Shown one piece after another: positions 51,590 to 60,316 of a stretch of DNA of 64,000 nt (position 1 is its first letter; every line of letters begins with the position of its first letter). The notes below the pieces were generated by a model. It saw only the letters and a program-made list of their open reading frames with translations. It did no database searches and was not told the DNA's origin. The stretch spans positions 1,736,001 to 1,800,000 of the forward strand of contig NZ_CP053660.1 in NCBI RefSeq assembly GCF_013177455.1, given 5' to 3'. The stretch comes from Nocardioides marmotae (GTDB lineage Bacteria; Actinomycetota; Actinomycetes; Propionibacteriales; Nocardioidaceae). The translations under genes were made by a program, and so were the position numbers.

Positions 51590-52845
51590 CGGCGGATTCT
51601 GTCATGGCGGGTGACCCGGGTGGTGCCCCAGGCGGCCAGGGCGCCGATGACCCCGGCGAGCGCGGCCCGCCACGGCCACGGCCAGGGCCCGCGGTCGGCG
51701 CCGGGGGCGCTGCGGATCTCGAGTCCGGGGAGCGCGTCCTGGGCCAGCTGCCACGTCGCCACCCCGAAGGAGTCGAGGTCCCCGAGCTCGGTGAGCGTGC
51801 GCGGCTCGCCCCCGTCGAGCGGGACGACCCCGAGCCAGACGGAGTCGTCCTCACCGACCTCGCGGTCCTCGTCGTCGCCTGCGCTCGCGGCACCCGCCGG
51901 GCCCGGCACGAACGCGACCACCTTGTCGGGACCCGTCCACCCCAGCACGAGGGTGGAGCCGGGCACCGCGGGCGCGACGGTCACCGGGTCGCCGACAAGG
52001 GCGCCGGTGCGGGGGTCCAGGAAGGACACCGCCGGCGTGCTGCCCCCGCCGCGGAGGACCGCCAGGAGCCGACCGTTGGGGGACCACGCCGCCGGCCCCG
52101 GCAGCGCCGCGCGGCTGATCGTCCGGGTGCTCCCGTCGCGGGTGTCGACCACGGCCAGACCCCCACCGGAGGCCCGGGTGTGCTGGACGGCGAGCCGGGA
52201 CCCGGTCGGGTCGAACGCCGCCCGCACCACGTCCTCGGCGCCGGGCACGGGGGTGGCCCGGCCGGTGGCGAGGTCGAGCACGAGGAGGTCGCCGCCCTGG
52301 CCGGGCCTGCTGTAGGGGTTCGTCGGGCCGCTCACGAGATAGGCGATGAGCCGGCTGTCCGCCGACCACGCCAGCGGGCGGATGCTCCCGCCCGCGGGCA
52401 GGGGTCGGTACGTCGTCCCGCCGGTCCCCAGGTCGACCACGGCGAGGTCCGGGGCGTCCGGGTCGTCGGCGCGGTGGTCGCCGACCGCCACCATGCGGCC
52501 GTCGGGAGAGAGCAGCATGGGTGCCGGGTCGCCCTGGGTCTCGCCGCCCGCGCGATCCTCGGCCTCGCCGACGCGCCGGTAGGAGTCCCCGCGCCAGCCC
52601 ATGACGACCGCCTGGGGCCAGTCCATGAACTCGACGCCGTACCCGTGCTGGAGCAGGGCGACCGCCCGCCCGGGCGCGGAGTCCGACACGTCCCCGGTCA
52701 GCCACGAGTAGCCCGCCAGCCGGTCGGGCAGCGCGGCCGGTCCCGCGACACCCGGGGCGCCCCCGGCGGGGAGCGGGCTGACCAGGAACGCCAGCACGGC
52801 GGCGACCGTCCCGGCCGCGAGGGGCCACCCGCCGCGCGCTCGCAT
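51430..52845 (-). CDS. Membrane-anchored beta-propeller (WD40-like) protein
   Basis: 471 residues. An N-terminal export helix (LAAGTVAAVLAFLVSPLPAGG) is followed by about six propeller blades with PDGRMVAVGDH, SADSRLIAYLVSG, PTGSRLAVQHTR and PNGRLLAVLRGG, each with the S/P-x-x-x-L/V-A pattern, then a C-terminal helix (RAALAGVIGALAAWGTT) with basic residues. It likely sits outside the membrane; role unknown. The natural end is probably near RVTRHD at about 51605; the last 53 codons overlap tdk in another frame and look like read-through after loss of a stop. Leaderless ATG, 6 nt after TACCGT. Confidence 0.65.
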   Translation of the reverse strand: MRARGGWPLAAGTVAAVLAFLVSPLPAGGAPGVAGPAALPDRLAGYSWLTGDVSDSAPGRAVALLQHGYGVEFMDWPQAVVMGWRGDSYRRVGEAEDRAGGETQGDPAPMLLSPDGRMVAVGDHRADDPDAPDLAVVDLGTGGTTYRPLPAGGSIRPLAWSADSRLIAYLVSGPTNPYSRPGQGGDLLVLDLATGRATPVPGAEDVVRAAFDPTGSRLAVQHTRASGGGLAVVDTRDGSTRTISRAALPGPAAWSPNGRLLAVLRGGGSTPAVSFLDPRTGALVGDPVTVAPAVPGSTLVLGWTGPDKVVAFVPGPAGAASAGDDEDREVGEDDSVWLGVVPLDGGEPRTLTELGDLDSFGVATWQLAQDALPGLEIRSAPGADRGPWPWPWRAALAGVIGALAAWGTTRVTRHDRIRRWRNCTSSPGRWTPASRPWRSRPTTTTPHAAGRAGSSPPTTGPARPASPAGSG

Positions 52846-52851
52846 GCAGCG

Positions 52852-52857
52852 ACGGTA
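52852..52857 (-). promoter_or_regulatory. -10 hexamer of a leaderless promoter (beta-propeller gene)
   Basis: TACCGT on the minus strand with 6 nt to the ATG at 52845. Confidence 0.5.
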
Positions 52858-52910
52858 GGCGCGTTCGCCGCCGGCCGCCAGGGGGCTGCTCGGGCGGGCA
52901 GGATGGGGTC

Positions 52911-53735
52911 GTGACCTCACCCCTGACCACGACCGACGAGCTGCGCGAAGCACTGGCCGGCGACGCCGCGCCGACGGTGCTGGACGTGCGCTACCGGCTC
53001 GGCGGGCCGCCGGGTCGCGCGGAGTTCGAGCGCGGCCACGTGCCGGGCAGCGCGTACGTCGACCTCGACCGCGACCTCGCGGCGCCGCCCGGCCCGCGGG
53101 GGCGCCACCCGCTGCCGCCGGTCGAGGTCTTCGAGGCCGCGATGCGCCGCGCGGGGGTCCGCGGCGACCGGCCGGTGGTGGTCCTCGACGACTGGGCCGG
53201 GCACGCCGCGGCGCGGGCGTGGTGGCTGCTGCGCTTCCACGGCCACCCCGACGTGCGGGTGCTCGATGGGGCCTGGCCGGCCTGGCTCGCGGCCGGCGGG
53301 CCGGTGGAGACCGGGCCGACGACGCCGCCGGCGGGGGACTTCACCGCGCGGCCGGGCTCGATGCCGGTGGTCGACGTCGACCGGGTCCTCGACGTGGGGG
53401 TGCTGGTCGACGCCCGGGCCGCGGAGCGCTACCGCGGCGAGACCGAGCCGATCGACCCGGTCGCCGGGCACGTCCCCGGCGCGGTGAACGTGCCCACGAG
53501 CAGCAACCTGGGGCCCGACGGACGCTTCCGCGAGGCCGACGAGCTGCGCGCGGTCTACGCGGCCGTCGGGGCCACGCCGGACGCCGACGTGGCGGCGTAC
53601 TGCGGGTCGGGGGTGACCGCCGCGCACGACGTGCTGGCGATGGAGGTCGCCGGCGTGCGGGCCGCGCTGTGGCCGGGCAGCTGGAGCGAGTGGGTCGCCG
53701 ACCCCAGCCGGCCGGTCGCTACCGGACAGGACTGA
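52911..53735 (+). CDS. Two-domain sulfurtransferase (rhodanese)
   Basis: 274 residues. Two rhodanese repeats: the inactive first with VLDVRYRLGGPPGRAEFERGHVPGSAYVDLDRDLA, and the second with VDARAAERYRGETEPIDPVAGHVPGAVNVP and the catalytic Cys in AYCGSGVTAA near 230. The CGSG-V-T/S loop is that of thiosulfate/3-mercaptopyruvate sulfurtransferases (SseA type). It moves sulfane sulfur to an acceptor in the cytoplasm. GTG 52911 lies 6 nt after CAGGAT. Confidence 0.9.
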   Translation: MTSPLTTTDELREALAGDAAPTVLDVRYRLGGPPGRAEFERGHVPGSAYVDLDRDLAAPPGPRGRHPLPPVEVFEAAMRRAGVRGDRPVVVLDDWAGHAAARAWWLLRFHGHPDVRVLDGAWPAWLAAGGPVETGPTTPPAGDFTARPGSMPVVDVDRVLDVGVLVDARAAERYRGETEPIDPVAGHVPGAVNVPTSSNLGPDGRFREADELRAVYAAVGATPDADVAAYCGSGVTAAHDVLAMEVAGVRAALWPGSWSEWVADPSRPVATGQD

Positions 53736-53762
53736 CCGCGGCCGGCCGCGCCGCGCGGCGGC

Positions 53763-54785
53763 TCAGTCCTGCTTGCCGCCGCCGAACATGATCTCGTCCC
53801 AGCTGGGGACCGACGCGCGGCCGCGGCTCTTGCGGACCGGGCGGCGCGGCGGGGGCTGCTCGGCGGGCGCGGGCTCGTCGCCGGCCTGGTCGCTCGCCTG
53901 GTCGCTCGCCTGGTCCCCGGCCGCGTTGCCCGCGTCGTCGCGGACGGCCGGCTGCTCGGTGGTGAGAGCCTCGTCGGCGGCGTCGTCGAGGGCCACCGCG
54001 TCGGCGGCCTGCTCGCCGAGGTCGTGCTCGCGGGCGGCGACGGCCGGCTCGGCCGGCGGCTCGGTGTCGAGGAAGGCGTCGACCGGCTCGTCGTGGACCA
54101 GCGAGATGGCGTCGTCGCCGAGCGGGAGCTCCTGGTCGACGGGGTCGACGGTGGTCAGCCGGCGCTGGCGGACCTGCTGGAGGTCGTCGCGGGCGGGGGC
54201 CGGCTCGGGCAGCACCTCGCCCACCAGCCACCGGGCGTCGTCGTTGTCGAGCAGCACGAAGTTGCCGGGCAGGTCGAAGGTCAGCTCGGCGATCCCGCTC
54301 CGCTTCGGGGTCTCGTACGCCGCCACGAGGCTCCAGCGGCCGTCGTCGCGACGCCAGGAGTCCCACTCCACGACCCGCTCGGGGTCGGCGTGCAGCGAGC
54401 GCAGGTGCGCCTCGACGGCCTCGCCCAGGGTGCGGGCGGTGCCGGCGGTCTCGCCGGACCGGCGGCGTACCGACGAGCGCTGGGCGCGGTCGGCGACGTG
54501 CCGGCGCTCGTCGAGCACGGGGCCCGCGAACGCCATGATCCGGTCCACCGTGGTCCCCGCGGCTGCGGCGACGTCCTCGGCAGACTCCCCGGAGCGGATC
54601 CGGGCCTGGATGTCGCGGGGCCGCAGGGTGCTCTCCATCTGCTTCTCCAAACGTCTCGGCGGGTGCTCGCGCAGGGCGCTCCGGAGGCGCATGTCGATGT
54701 CGAGCTCGTGCTCGGCACCGGTGTCGTCGGTCAGCAGCAGGCGCTTCCCGTCCTCGCTCACTCCGGTGAGCTCGAGGTGCGCCAT
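53763..54785 (-). CDS. sepH: SepH, cell-division protein (DUF3071)
   Basis: 340 residues. The N-terminal domain (MAHLELTGVSEDGKRLLLTD, then LRPRDIQARIRSGESAEDVAAAAG, a helix-turn-helix-like segment, and DERRHVADRAQRSSVRRRSG) is the DUF3071 hallmark. A long acidic linker leads to a conserved end RASVPSWDEIMFGG. SepH promotes FtsZ ring assembly in actinobacteria. AAGGA lies before the ATG, and a TAGGCT hexamer further upstream gives a ~40-nt leader. The linker contains a DQASDQASDQAGDE repeat. Confidence 0.88.
   Translation of the reverse strand: MAHLELTGVSEDGKRLLLTDDTGAEHELDIDMRLRSALREHPPRRLEKQMESTLRPRDIQARIRSGESAEDVAAAAGTTVDRIMAFAGPVLDERRHVADRAQRSSVRRRSGETAGTARTLGEAVEAHLRSLHADPERVVEWDSWRRDDGRWSLVAAYETPKRSGIAELTFDLPGNFVLLDNDDARWLVGEVLPEPAPARDDLQQVRQRRLTTVDPVDQELPLGDDAISLVHDEPVDAFLDTEPPAEPAVAAREHDLGEQAADAVALDDAADEALTTEQPAVRDDAGNAAGDQASDQASDQAGDEPAPAEQPPPRRPVRKSRGRASVPSWDEIMFGGGKQD
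53884..53907. repeat. Two exact 12-bp units in the SepH linker
   Basis: GCCTGGTCGCTC twice in a row, plus a degenerate third unit to 53919. In the protein each unit adds four residues (SDQA) to the disordered linker, so slippage would not break the frame. Confidence 0.7.
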
Positions 54786-54861
54786 GGATGTCTGGTCCTT
54801 GCCCGGTCGTTCCTGCAGGTCGTGGGGCCAGAGCCTACGCCAGACCGATCGCTAGGACGGG

Positions 54862-54867
54862 TAGCCT
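54862..54867 (+). promoter_or_regulatory. -10 hexamer of a leaderless promoter (TRIC gene)
   Basis: TAGCCT with 6 nt to the GTG at 54874. Confidence 0.5.
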
Positions 54868-54873
54868 CCGAGC

Positions 54874-55491
54874 GTGCCGACGCTCGTCGCCCTCGAACTG
54901 GCCGGGATCTTCGTCTTCGCGATCTCCGGTGGGCTGGTCGCGGTGCGCAAGGACCTCGACGTCTTCGGCGTGATCCTGCTCGCCGGCACCACCGGCCTGG
55001 GCGGCGGCTTCGTCCGCGACCTGCTCATCGGCGCGACCCCGCCGGAGACCCTCACCGACTGGCGCTACCTGTTCGTGCCGGTCGCGGCCGGCCTGCTGAC
55101 CTTCGGCTACCACCCGGCGCTGGGGCGCATGGAGCGCACCATCAACGTCTTCGACGCCTTCGGTCTCGCGCTGTTCTGCGTCGCCGGGGCGCTCAAGGCC
55201 CTCGACTACGGCCTGGGCCCGATCCCGGCGGCGCTGCTCGGGATGACGACCGGGATCGGCGGCGGGATCCTGCGCGACCTGCTGGCCGGGCGGGTCCCGG
55301 TGGTCTTCCGCGGCGAGCTGTACGCCACCCCGGCGCTGGCCGGCGCCTTCGTCGCGGTGATGGGCACCGAGCTTGACGCCCCGCAGAGCCTGGTCACGTT
55401 CGCCGGCGCCATGGTCTGCCTGGTGTGGCGGCTGCTCGCGATCTTCCGGGGATGGCAGGCCCCGCGGCCCACCGGCTCCGCGAGCGTCTGA
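54874..55491 (+). CDS. Trimeric intracellular cation (TRIC) channel family protein
   Basis: 205 residues, two UPF0126 repeats of three helices each. The first has ALELAGIFVFAISGGLVAVRKDLDVFGVILLAGTTGLGGGFVRDLLIG, the second DAFGLALFCVAGALKALDYGLGPIPAALLGMTTGIGGGILRDLLAG; the paired GGG-(F/I)-x-RDLL motifs are diagnostic. Prokaryotic TRIC proteins are monovalent-cation channels of the inner membrane; glycine transport has also been suggested for some. Leaderless GTG start. Confidence 0.9.
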   Translation: MPTLVALELAGIFVFAISGGLVAVRKDLDVFGVILLAGTTGLGGGFVRDLLIGATPPETLTDWRYLFVPVAAGLLTFGYHPALGRMERTINVFDAFGLALFCVAGALKALDYGLGPIPAALLGMTTGIGGGILRDLLAGRVPVVFRGELYATPALAGAFVAVMGTELDAPQSLVTFAGAMVCLVWRLLAIFRGWQAPRPTGSASV

Positions 55492-55644
55492 GCCCCGGCC
55501 GGGCGCTCCGTCGACGGGGCCGTGCGCCGGTCCACCACCGGTCCTTCACGGGGCCCGCCGATGAGTCCCAGGGCCGGTCCGGGTCGGACGGACCATGCGA
55601 ACCCGACGAGACCCCCGTGACCACTGTCGGTGCGAGGTGGCACC

Positions 55645-56652
55645 GTGACCGGCATGACAGCGGACCTGGCCATCGAGACCCACGGTCTCGTCAAGACCTT
55701 CGGCGAGACCCGCGCCGTCGACGGCGTCGACCTGGCGGTTCCCGCCGGCGGCGTGTACGGCGTGCTCGGGCCCAACGGCGCCGGCAAGACCACCACGATC
55801 CGGATGCTCGCCACGCTCCTGCCACCCGACGGCGGCACGGCCCGCGTCCTGGGGCACGACGTCGTGCGCGAGGCCAACGAGGTCCGCTCGAAGGTGGCGC
55901 TCACCGGCCAGTTCGCCTCGCTGGACGAGGACCTCTCCGGCACGGAGAACCTCGTGCTCATCGCCCGGCTCCAGGGCTACTCCCGTGCGGCCGCCAAGGC
56001 CCGCGCCGCGGAGCTGCTGGCGGCCTTCGACCTGACCGAGGCGGCGCGCAAGCAGGTCAAGGCCTACTCCGGGGGCATGCGGCGGCGCCTCGACATCGCC
56101 GGGTCGATCGTGGTCCGGCCCGACCTGATGTTCCTCGACGAGCCGACCACCGGGCTCGACCCGCGCAGCCGCAACCAGGTCTGGGAGATCGTCCGCGCCC
56201 TCGTGCGGGCGGGCACGACGGTGCTGCTGACCACGCAGTACCTCGAGGAGGCCGACCAGCTCGCCGACCGGATCGCGGTCATCGACCACGGCCGGGTGAT
56301 CGCCGAGGGCACCAGCGGCGAGCTCAAGGCCTCGGTCGGCTCGGGCGCACTGAAGGTCCGCATCGCCGACCCGGGCGACCGGCCCGCGCTGGCGACGCTG
56401 CTCGCCGAGGCGCTCGCCGCCGAGGCGGTCCTCGACTCCGACCCCGCCTCGCTGTCCTTCCGGGTCGGCGACCCGACCCGGGTGGCCGGCGCGCTGCACC
56501 GCGCCGGCGAGCACGGCCTGCGGGTCACCGAGTACTCCCTGGGCCAGCCCAGCCTCGACGAGGTCTTCCTGGCCCTCACCGGCCGTCCCGCCGACGACGG
56601 CGCCGACCCGAATCCCGACCACGAGCCCACCGCAGAGGAGGTCCCGGCATGA
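55645..56652 (+). CDS. Daunorubicin-resistance type ABC transporter ATPase (DrrA-like)
   Basis: 335 residues. Walker [12 protein letters not shown]-loop [12 protein letters not shown] (a DrrA-type signature), ABC motif [17 protein letters not shown], Walker [17 protein letters not shown], and [15 protein letters not shown] with the switch residue Gln instead of His, as in DrrA. A C-terminal domain of ~100 residues follows. With the next gene it forms an exporter of unknown substrate. GTG 55645 has GAGGTGG four nt upstream; ATG 55654 is the alternative. Confidence 0.9.
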   Translation: MTGMTADLAIETHGLVKTFGETRAVDGVDLAVPAGGVYGVLGPNGAGKTTTIRMLATLLPPDGGTARVLGHDVVREANEVRSKVALTGQFASLDEDLSGTENLVLIARLQGYSRAAAKARAAELLAAFDLTEAARKQVKAYSGGMRRRLDIAGSIVVRPDLMFLDEPTTGLDPRSRNQVWEIVRALVRAGTTVLLTTQYLEEADQLADRIAVIDHGRVIAEGTSGELKASVGSGALKVRIADPGDRPALATLLAEALAAEAVLDSDPASLSFRVGDPTRVAGALHRAGEHGLRVTEYSLGQPSLDEVFLALTGRPADDGADPNPDHEPTAEEVPA

Positions 56653-57518
56653 CCACCACGACCCGGGCCGAGCCCACCCCCCGCGAGCCCACCCGCGATG
56701 CAGTGCCCTCGCTCGACGCGTCCGTCATCGCCGCCGTCGGCGGGGCCGAGCGCCCCCCGCACGCCGGTCCGGTCTCGGCCTCGCTCACCTACGGGTGGCG
56801 GGCGCTGCTGAAGATCAAGCACGTCCCCGAGCAGCTCTTCGACGTGACCATGTTCCCGATCATGTTCACGCTGATGTTCACCTACGTCTTCGGCGGGGCC
56901 ATGGCCGGATCGCCGGGGGAGTACCTCCAGTACGCCCTGCCCGGCATCCTCACCCAGACGGTCATCTTCATCACGATGTACACCGCGATGACGATCAACA
57001 CCGACATCGAGAAGGGCGTCTTCGACCGGTTCCGCTCGCTCCCGGTGTGGCGCCCGGCGCTGCTGGTCGGGGCGCTGCTCGGCGACGCGCTGCGCTACGT
57101 CCTCGCCTCGGCCGTCGTGCTCACCGTCGGCGTGGCGATCGGCTACCGCGCCCCCGGCGGCTTCCTCGGCGTGGTCGCGGCCGTCGCGCTGCTGGTGCTC
57201 TTCTGCGTCTCGCTGACCTGGCTGTGGCTGATCGTCGGGCTCAAGGTCCGCACACCGAACGCGGTCATGGGCATCTCGATGATGGTGCTCTTCCCGCTCA
57301 CCTTCGTCTCCTCGGTCTTCGCGCCGCCGGAGACGATGCCGGGCTGGCTGCAGTCCTTCGTCGACGTCAACCCGGTCACCCTGCTCGTCGAGGCCGCCCG
57401 CGGCCTGATGAACGACGCCGCCGACGGTGGCGACATCCTGCTCGTCGTGGTGCTGTCGGTGGCGATCACCGCCGTCTTCGCCCCGATCGCGCTGCGCCTG
57501 TACAACCGGAAGACCTAG
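56649..57518 (+). CDS. ABC-2 type permease (DrrB-like)
   Basis: 289 residues, six membrane helices. A 45-residue hydrophilic N-terminus precedes [37 protein letters not shown]; further on come [32 protein letters not shown] and [29 protein letters not shown], both hallmark DrrB/ABC2_membrane segments. ATGA overlap with the ATPase gene, so the two are coupled. Probably a drug or lipid exporter. Confidence 0.88.
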   Translation: MTTTTRAEPTPREPTRDAVPSLDASVIAAVGGAERPPHAGPVSASLTYGWRALLKIKHVPEQLFDVTMFPIMFTLMFTYVFGGAMAGSPGEYLQYALPGILTQTVIFITMYTAMTINTDIEKGVFDRFRSLPVWRPALLVGALLGDALRYVLASAVVLTVGVAIGYRAPGGFLGVVAAVALLVLFCVSLTWLWLIVGLKVRTPNAVMGISMMVLFPLTFVSSVFAPPETMPGWLQSFVDVNPVTLLVEAARGLMNDAADGGDILLVVVLSVAITAVFAPIALRLYNRKT

Positions 57519-57530
57519 AGGAGCACCGGC

Positions 57531-58244
57531 ATGGACCTGCTGACCAACGCCGAGATCGCCGCGGCCGGGCTCGCGGACTGGCGCAAGCTCGGCCAGGCGC
57601 TGCACGGCCGGTACGCCGTCACCGACCTCGCCGCCGGGGGCCGGCTGCTCGCGGCGGTGGCCGACGCGGCCGAGGAGGTCGGGGCGGTCGGTCCCGCCGC
57701 GCCCCGGGTCACCGCCCACGGCGGCCACGTCGACCTGCGCCTGGTCAGCCCGGACGCGGTCCACCGCGACGCCGCGGGCGTCGAGCACGTCGTGGAGTGG
57801 GTGACCCAGCGCGACGTCGACCTCGCCCGCCGGATCACCGAGCTCGCCGGCGAGCAGGGAGCGGTCCCCGAGCCGGGGTCGGTCACCACGATCGAGCTCG
57901 CCCTCGACACGGCCCGCTCCGCGCTGCTCGCCCCGGTCTGGGCAGCGCTCCTCACCGGCTCGCCGCAGGGCGCGGGGGCGGGCGGCGGCGACGTCTGGGA
58001 CGCGACCGGCCAGGTGCCGCTGCTGTGGTTCCAGGACACCGAGCCCCACGAGCCGCCGCGGCAGCGGTTCCACGTCGACGTGTGGGTGGCGCCCGAGGTC
58101 GCCGAGGAGCGGATCGCCGCGGCGGTGGCCGCCGGCGGGATCGTCGTGGACGACAGCCAGGCGCCGGCGTACACCGTGGTCGCGGACGTCGACGGCAACA
58201 AGGCGTGCGTGTGCACCTCCTCGCCCGCGCGGGACGCGTGGTGA
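57531..58244 (+). CDS. Pterin-4a-carbinolamine dehydratase-like protein fused to a VOC-like domain
   Basis: 237 residues. The first 105 resemble 4a-hydroxytetrahydrobiopterin dehydratase (LADWRKLGQALHGRY, RVTAHGGHVDLRLVSPD, WVTQRDVDLARRITELA), with the family's H-x2-H pattern altered. The rest resembles a glyoxalase-like domain (TIELALDTARSALLAPVWAALLTG, RFHVDVWVAPEVAEERIAAAVAAGG, VDGNKACVCT). A catalytic role is unproven. It follows the exporter by 12 bp and overlaps the ASCH gene (GTGA). Confidence 0.7.
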   Translation: MDLLTNAEIAAAGLADWRKLGQALHGRYAVTDLAAGGRLLAAVADAAEEVGAVGPAAPRVTAHGGHVDLRLVSPDAVHRDAAGVEHVVEWVTQRDVDLARRITELAGEQGAVPEPGSVTTIELALDTARSALLAPVWAALLTGSPQGAGAGGGDVWDATGQVPLLWFQDTEPHEPPRQRFHVDVWVAPEVAEERIAAAVAAGGIVVDDSQAPAYTVVADVDGNKACVCTSSPARDAW

Positions 58245-58645
58245 CCTGGCCGCGGGTCGGCGGGCTCCGCGCGCTGGAGCTGGGGACGCCCGGGGCGCTG
58301 CGCGCCGAGCTGAACCGTCTCGTCCTGGCCGGGGACAAGCAGGCGACGGCGGGGCTGCTGAGCGAGTACGACGAGGAGGGCGAGGAGCTCGAGCACGTCG
58401 GCGAGCGGCTCGCGCTGGTCGACGACGACGGCGCGCACGTCGGCACGGTCGAGGTGACCGGGGTGGAGGTGACGCCGTTCGACGGCGTCCCGTGGTCCTT
58501 CGCGCAGGCCGAGGGCGAGGGCGACGCCGACCTGGCGGACTGGCGGGCCGGGCACCGGCGCTACTGGGAGCGGGTCGGCACCCCGGTCGAGGACCAGACC
58601 CCCATCGTGTGCCTCCGGTTCCGGCTGGTGGGCCCGCCGGCGTGA
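58241..58645 (+). CDS. ASCH-domain protein
   Basis: 134 residues. LELGTPGALRAELNRLVLAGDKQATAGLL, then DDDGAHVGTVEVTGVEVTPFDGVPWSFAQAEGEG and WRAGHRRYWER give the ASCH beta-barrel pattern (G-x-K-x-x-T and a later E-G-x-G motif). ASCH domains bind RNA or modified nucleotides; some are amidohydrolases. Co-transcribed with the preceding gene by a 4-nt overlap. Confidence 0.8.
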   Translation: MTWPRVGGLRALELGTPGALRAELNRLVLAGDKQATAGLLSEYDEEGEELEHVGERLALVDDDGAHVGTVEVTGVEVTPFDGVPWSFAQAEGEGDADLADWRAGHRRYWERVGTPVEDQTPIVCLRFRLVGPPA

Positions 58646-58675
58646 CCCGCGGGCGCGTGGGTCGAGGGCGGCGGT

Positions 58676-59611
58676 TCAGCGGCTCAGGACGGCCGCGGGA
58701 GGCTCCGCGGCCCAGGTGACCTCGCGATGGGCGCCGATGCGTCGCACGTAGGAGTCGATGATGTCGGCGTACGGCATCGCGCGGGTGTGGCCTCGGTAGG
58801 GCTGGGCGCCGTGCTCGCGCCAGGCGGCCAGGACGTGGCGGGCGTGTGCGGTCAGGTCGGGGATGCCGGTGAGGAGGGCGTGTGCGACGAGTCGCATGAT
58901 GGCGGCCGCGGTCTCCTCCAGCAGCAGGAGCGCCCGCACGGGGACCTCGACGACGACGACGACGGTGTGGTCGCCGGGCTCGGCCCGGGTGAGGGCCGCT
59001 CGCGCGTAGTCCTCGGCCTCGGGGTCGGCGGGGAACGGGGCACCGGCTTGAATCTGGAGGATTCTCAGTCCGCCGTCCGCGCGCCTCTTTCTGGCCGGAA
59101 TGCGCTGATGATGGGCAGGACGACAGGTGGTCGAACGGCCGTCAGGAGGTCGAGTGCACCGCTGCGAATCCGTGCTGCCTGTTTGAGCAAGGGCGCCAGG
59201 GCTCGGGGACCTCACTGAGCGACCGGTATTCCCGAAAGCGCCCCCAAAAGTGACCTCGCTGCCGAACGGGACAGTCCCCTCCTGCGGGAAGTGAACGGCT
59301 GCGCCGTCGGCGGTGACGTAAGACCCGGCGGGCGCAACGAGCGCGTACGTCTCGTCGGCATCCTCGACCGAAGGGAAGTCCTTGAACCGGATCCCGACGC
59401 AGCGTTGGCGCGTGACGACGAGTTCGCCGCCGATGACGGCTCCAGCGCTAAAGCGCGGTCTCGTTTCGTGTATGAGGAGGATCGGCTTCGGACCAGCGTG
59501 GGCGGGTGTGTCGAGCGCGGGCGTAGTCGCCTGTGTCTCGCCTGCGGAGCAGGCTGAAGTCGCTGCTGCCAATCCGAGAACCACCCCGGGAAGCACCCGC
59601 CGCCACCGCAT
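58676..59611 (-). CDS. Lipoprotein chimera: frameshifted lipoprotein joined to an orphan helical domain
   Basis: 311 residues as an open frame from ATG 59611. Residues 1-30 are a lipoprotein signal (LGLAAATSACS) followed by a small beta-rich domain (IGGELVVTRQRC, GTVPFGSEVTFGGAFGNTGRS). After that, near 59232, the frame turns into low-complexity sequence. In the alternative frame the expected continuation SLSEVPEPWRPCSNRQHGF is present and ends at a stop at 59142, so the lipoprotein appears frameshifted. The last ~125 residues (PEAEDYARAALTRAEPGDHTVVVVVEVP, then YADIIDSYVRRIGAHR) are an unrelated helical domain of unknown family that lacks its own start. Confidence 0.45.
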   Translation of the reverse strand: MRWRRVLPGVVLGLAAATSACSAGETQATTPALDTPAHAGPKPILLIHETRPRFSAGAVIGGELVVTRQRCVGIRFKDFPSVEDADETYALVAPAGSYVTADGAAVHFPQEGTVPFGSEVTFGGAFGNTGRSVRSPSPGALAQTGSTDSQRCTRPPDGRSTTCRPAHHQRIPARKRRADGGLRILQIQAGAPFPADPEAEDYARAALTRAEPGDHTVVVVVEVPVRALLLLEETAAAIMRLVAHALLTGIPDLTAHARHVLAAWREHGAQPYRGHTRAMPYADIIDSYVRRIGAHREVTWAAEPPAAVLSR

Positions 59612-59765
59612 GCCGCATTGTCCTGCCTGGTTGCGAGGCGTGGCGATGCGGCGGCGAGTCGATACCAACCTGCAATCGTCCAACGGGTCCTTGCGGGTAG
59701 GGGCTCACTCGGCCCTTGCAGCGCGGATCGCGGCAGATCCGGGCGGTCACTGAAACGATGGCGCG

Positions 59766-60116
59766 ATGCACGCCGCCTTGCGCTCGTTCACCATGAGCCC
59801 GGACCCGCGATCGCTCCCCATCGAGCCTGCCGACTTTGCCGTCGACGTTCGCTTCATCGCCGGTCCTGCCGACGGGTCCGGCGAGGAGTCCTTCGACCTG
59901 ACGGTCTGCACCCCTGAGTGGCTCGCGCGGCAGGCTGGCAGCGGCTTCTATCCCGGCCGCCACCATCTCGTCGTCAACTTCGAATTATTCTCCGTGAGCG
60001 CCTTGCAGACCTGGATCGAATCCAAGGTGAGCGCGGTCTCCGGCGACACCTGGGCCGAGGTGGGCGAGCGACTCGGCCGGTGGGCGTATTGGGAGTTCGA
60101 GGACTACACGCACTGA
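59766..60116 (+). CDS. Immunity protein 8 (Imm8)-like protein
   Basis: 116 residues. FDLTVCTPEWLARQ, then HHLVVNFELFSVSALQTWIESKV, and the ending WAEVGERLGRWAYWEFEDYTH, follow the pattern of Imm8 immunity proteins, which protect against polymorphic or contact-dependent toxins. No toxin gene is adjacent, so it may be an orphan immunity gene. ATG 59766 follows AACGAT by 6 nt; ATG 59793 is possible. A hairpin follows the stop. Confidence 0.65.
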   Translation: MHAALRSFTMSPDPRSLPIEPADFAVDVRFIAGPADGSGEESFDLTVCTPEWLARQAGSGFYPGRHHLVVNFELFSVSALQTWIESKVSAVSGDTWAEVGERLGRWAYWEFEDYTH

Positions 60117-60126
60117 GCCGGGGCGT

Positions 60127-60146
60127 CCGCTCATCGGCATGAGCGG
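60127..60146 (+). terminator. Hairpin after the Imm8-like gene
   Basis: CCGCTCAT pairs perfectly with ATGAGCGG around a 4-nt loop, 10 bp after the stop. Confidence 0.6.
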
Positions 60147-60316
60147 TCGACTCACTCGGCCCGGATTGAGCCGACCGGCCCGTCGAGCGTCGCGGATGCG
60201 CAGTCGTCCCGCGGGGCGTCGGTGCAGGTCGTCGATCGGCACCACTGGGCTCGTGATGGGCTGGGGTCGGCTGCTGTGGTCGAGGAATGCGGCTTCGGTG
60301 GATCTGCTCGGTCGGT

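Noticed and set aside
55492..55521. GCCCCG/CGGGGC pair after the TRIC gene as a terminator
   Set aside because: Only 6 bp of stem with a 17-nt loop in very GC-rich DNA; not distinguishable from chance.
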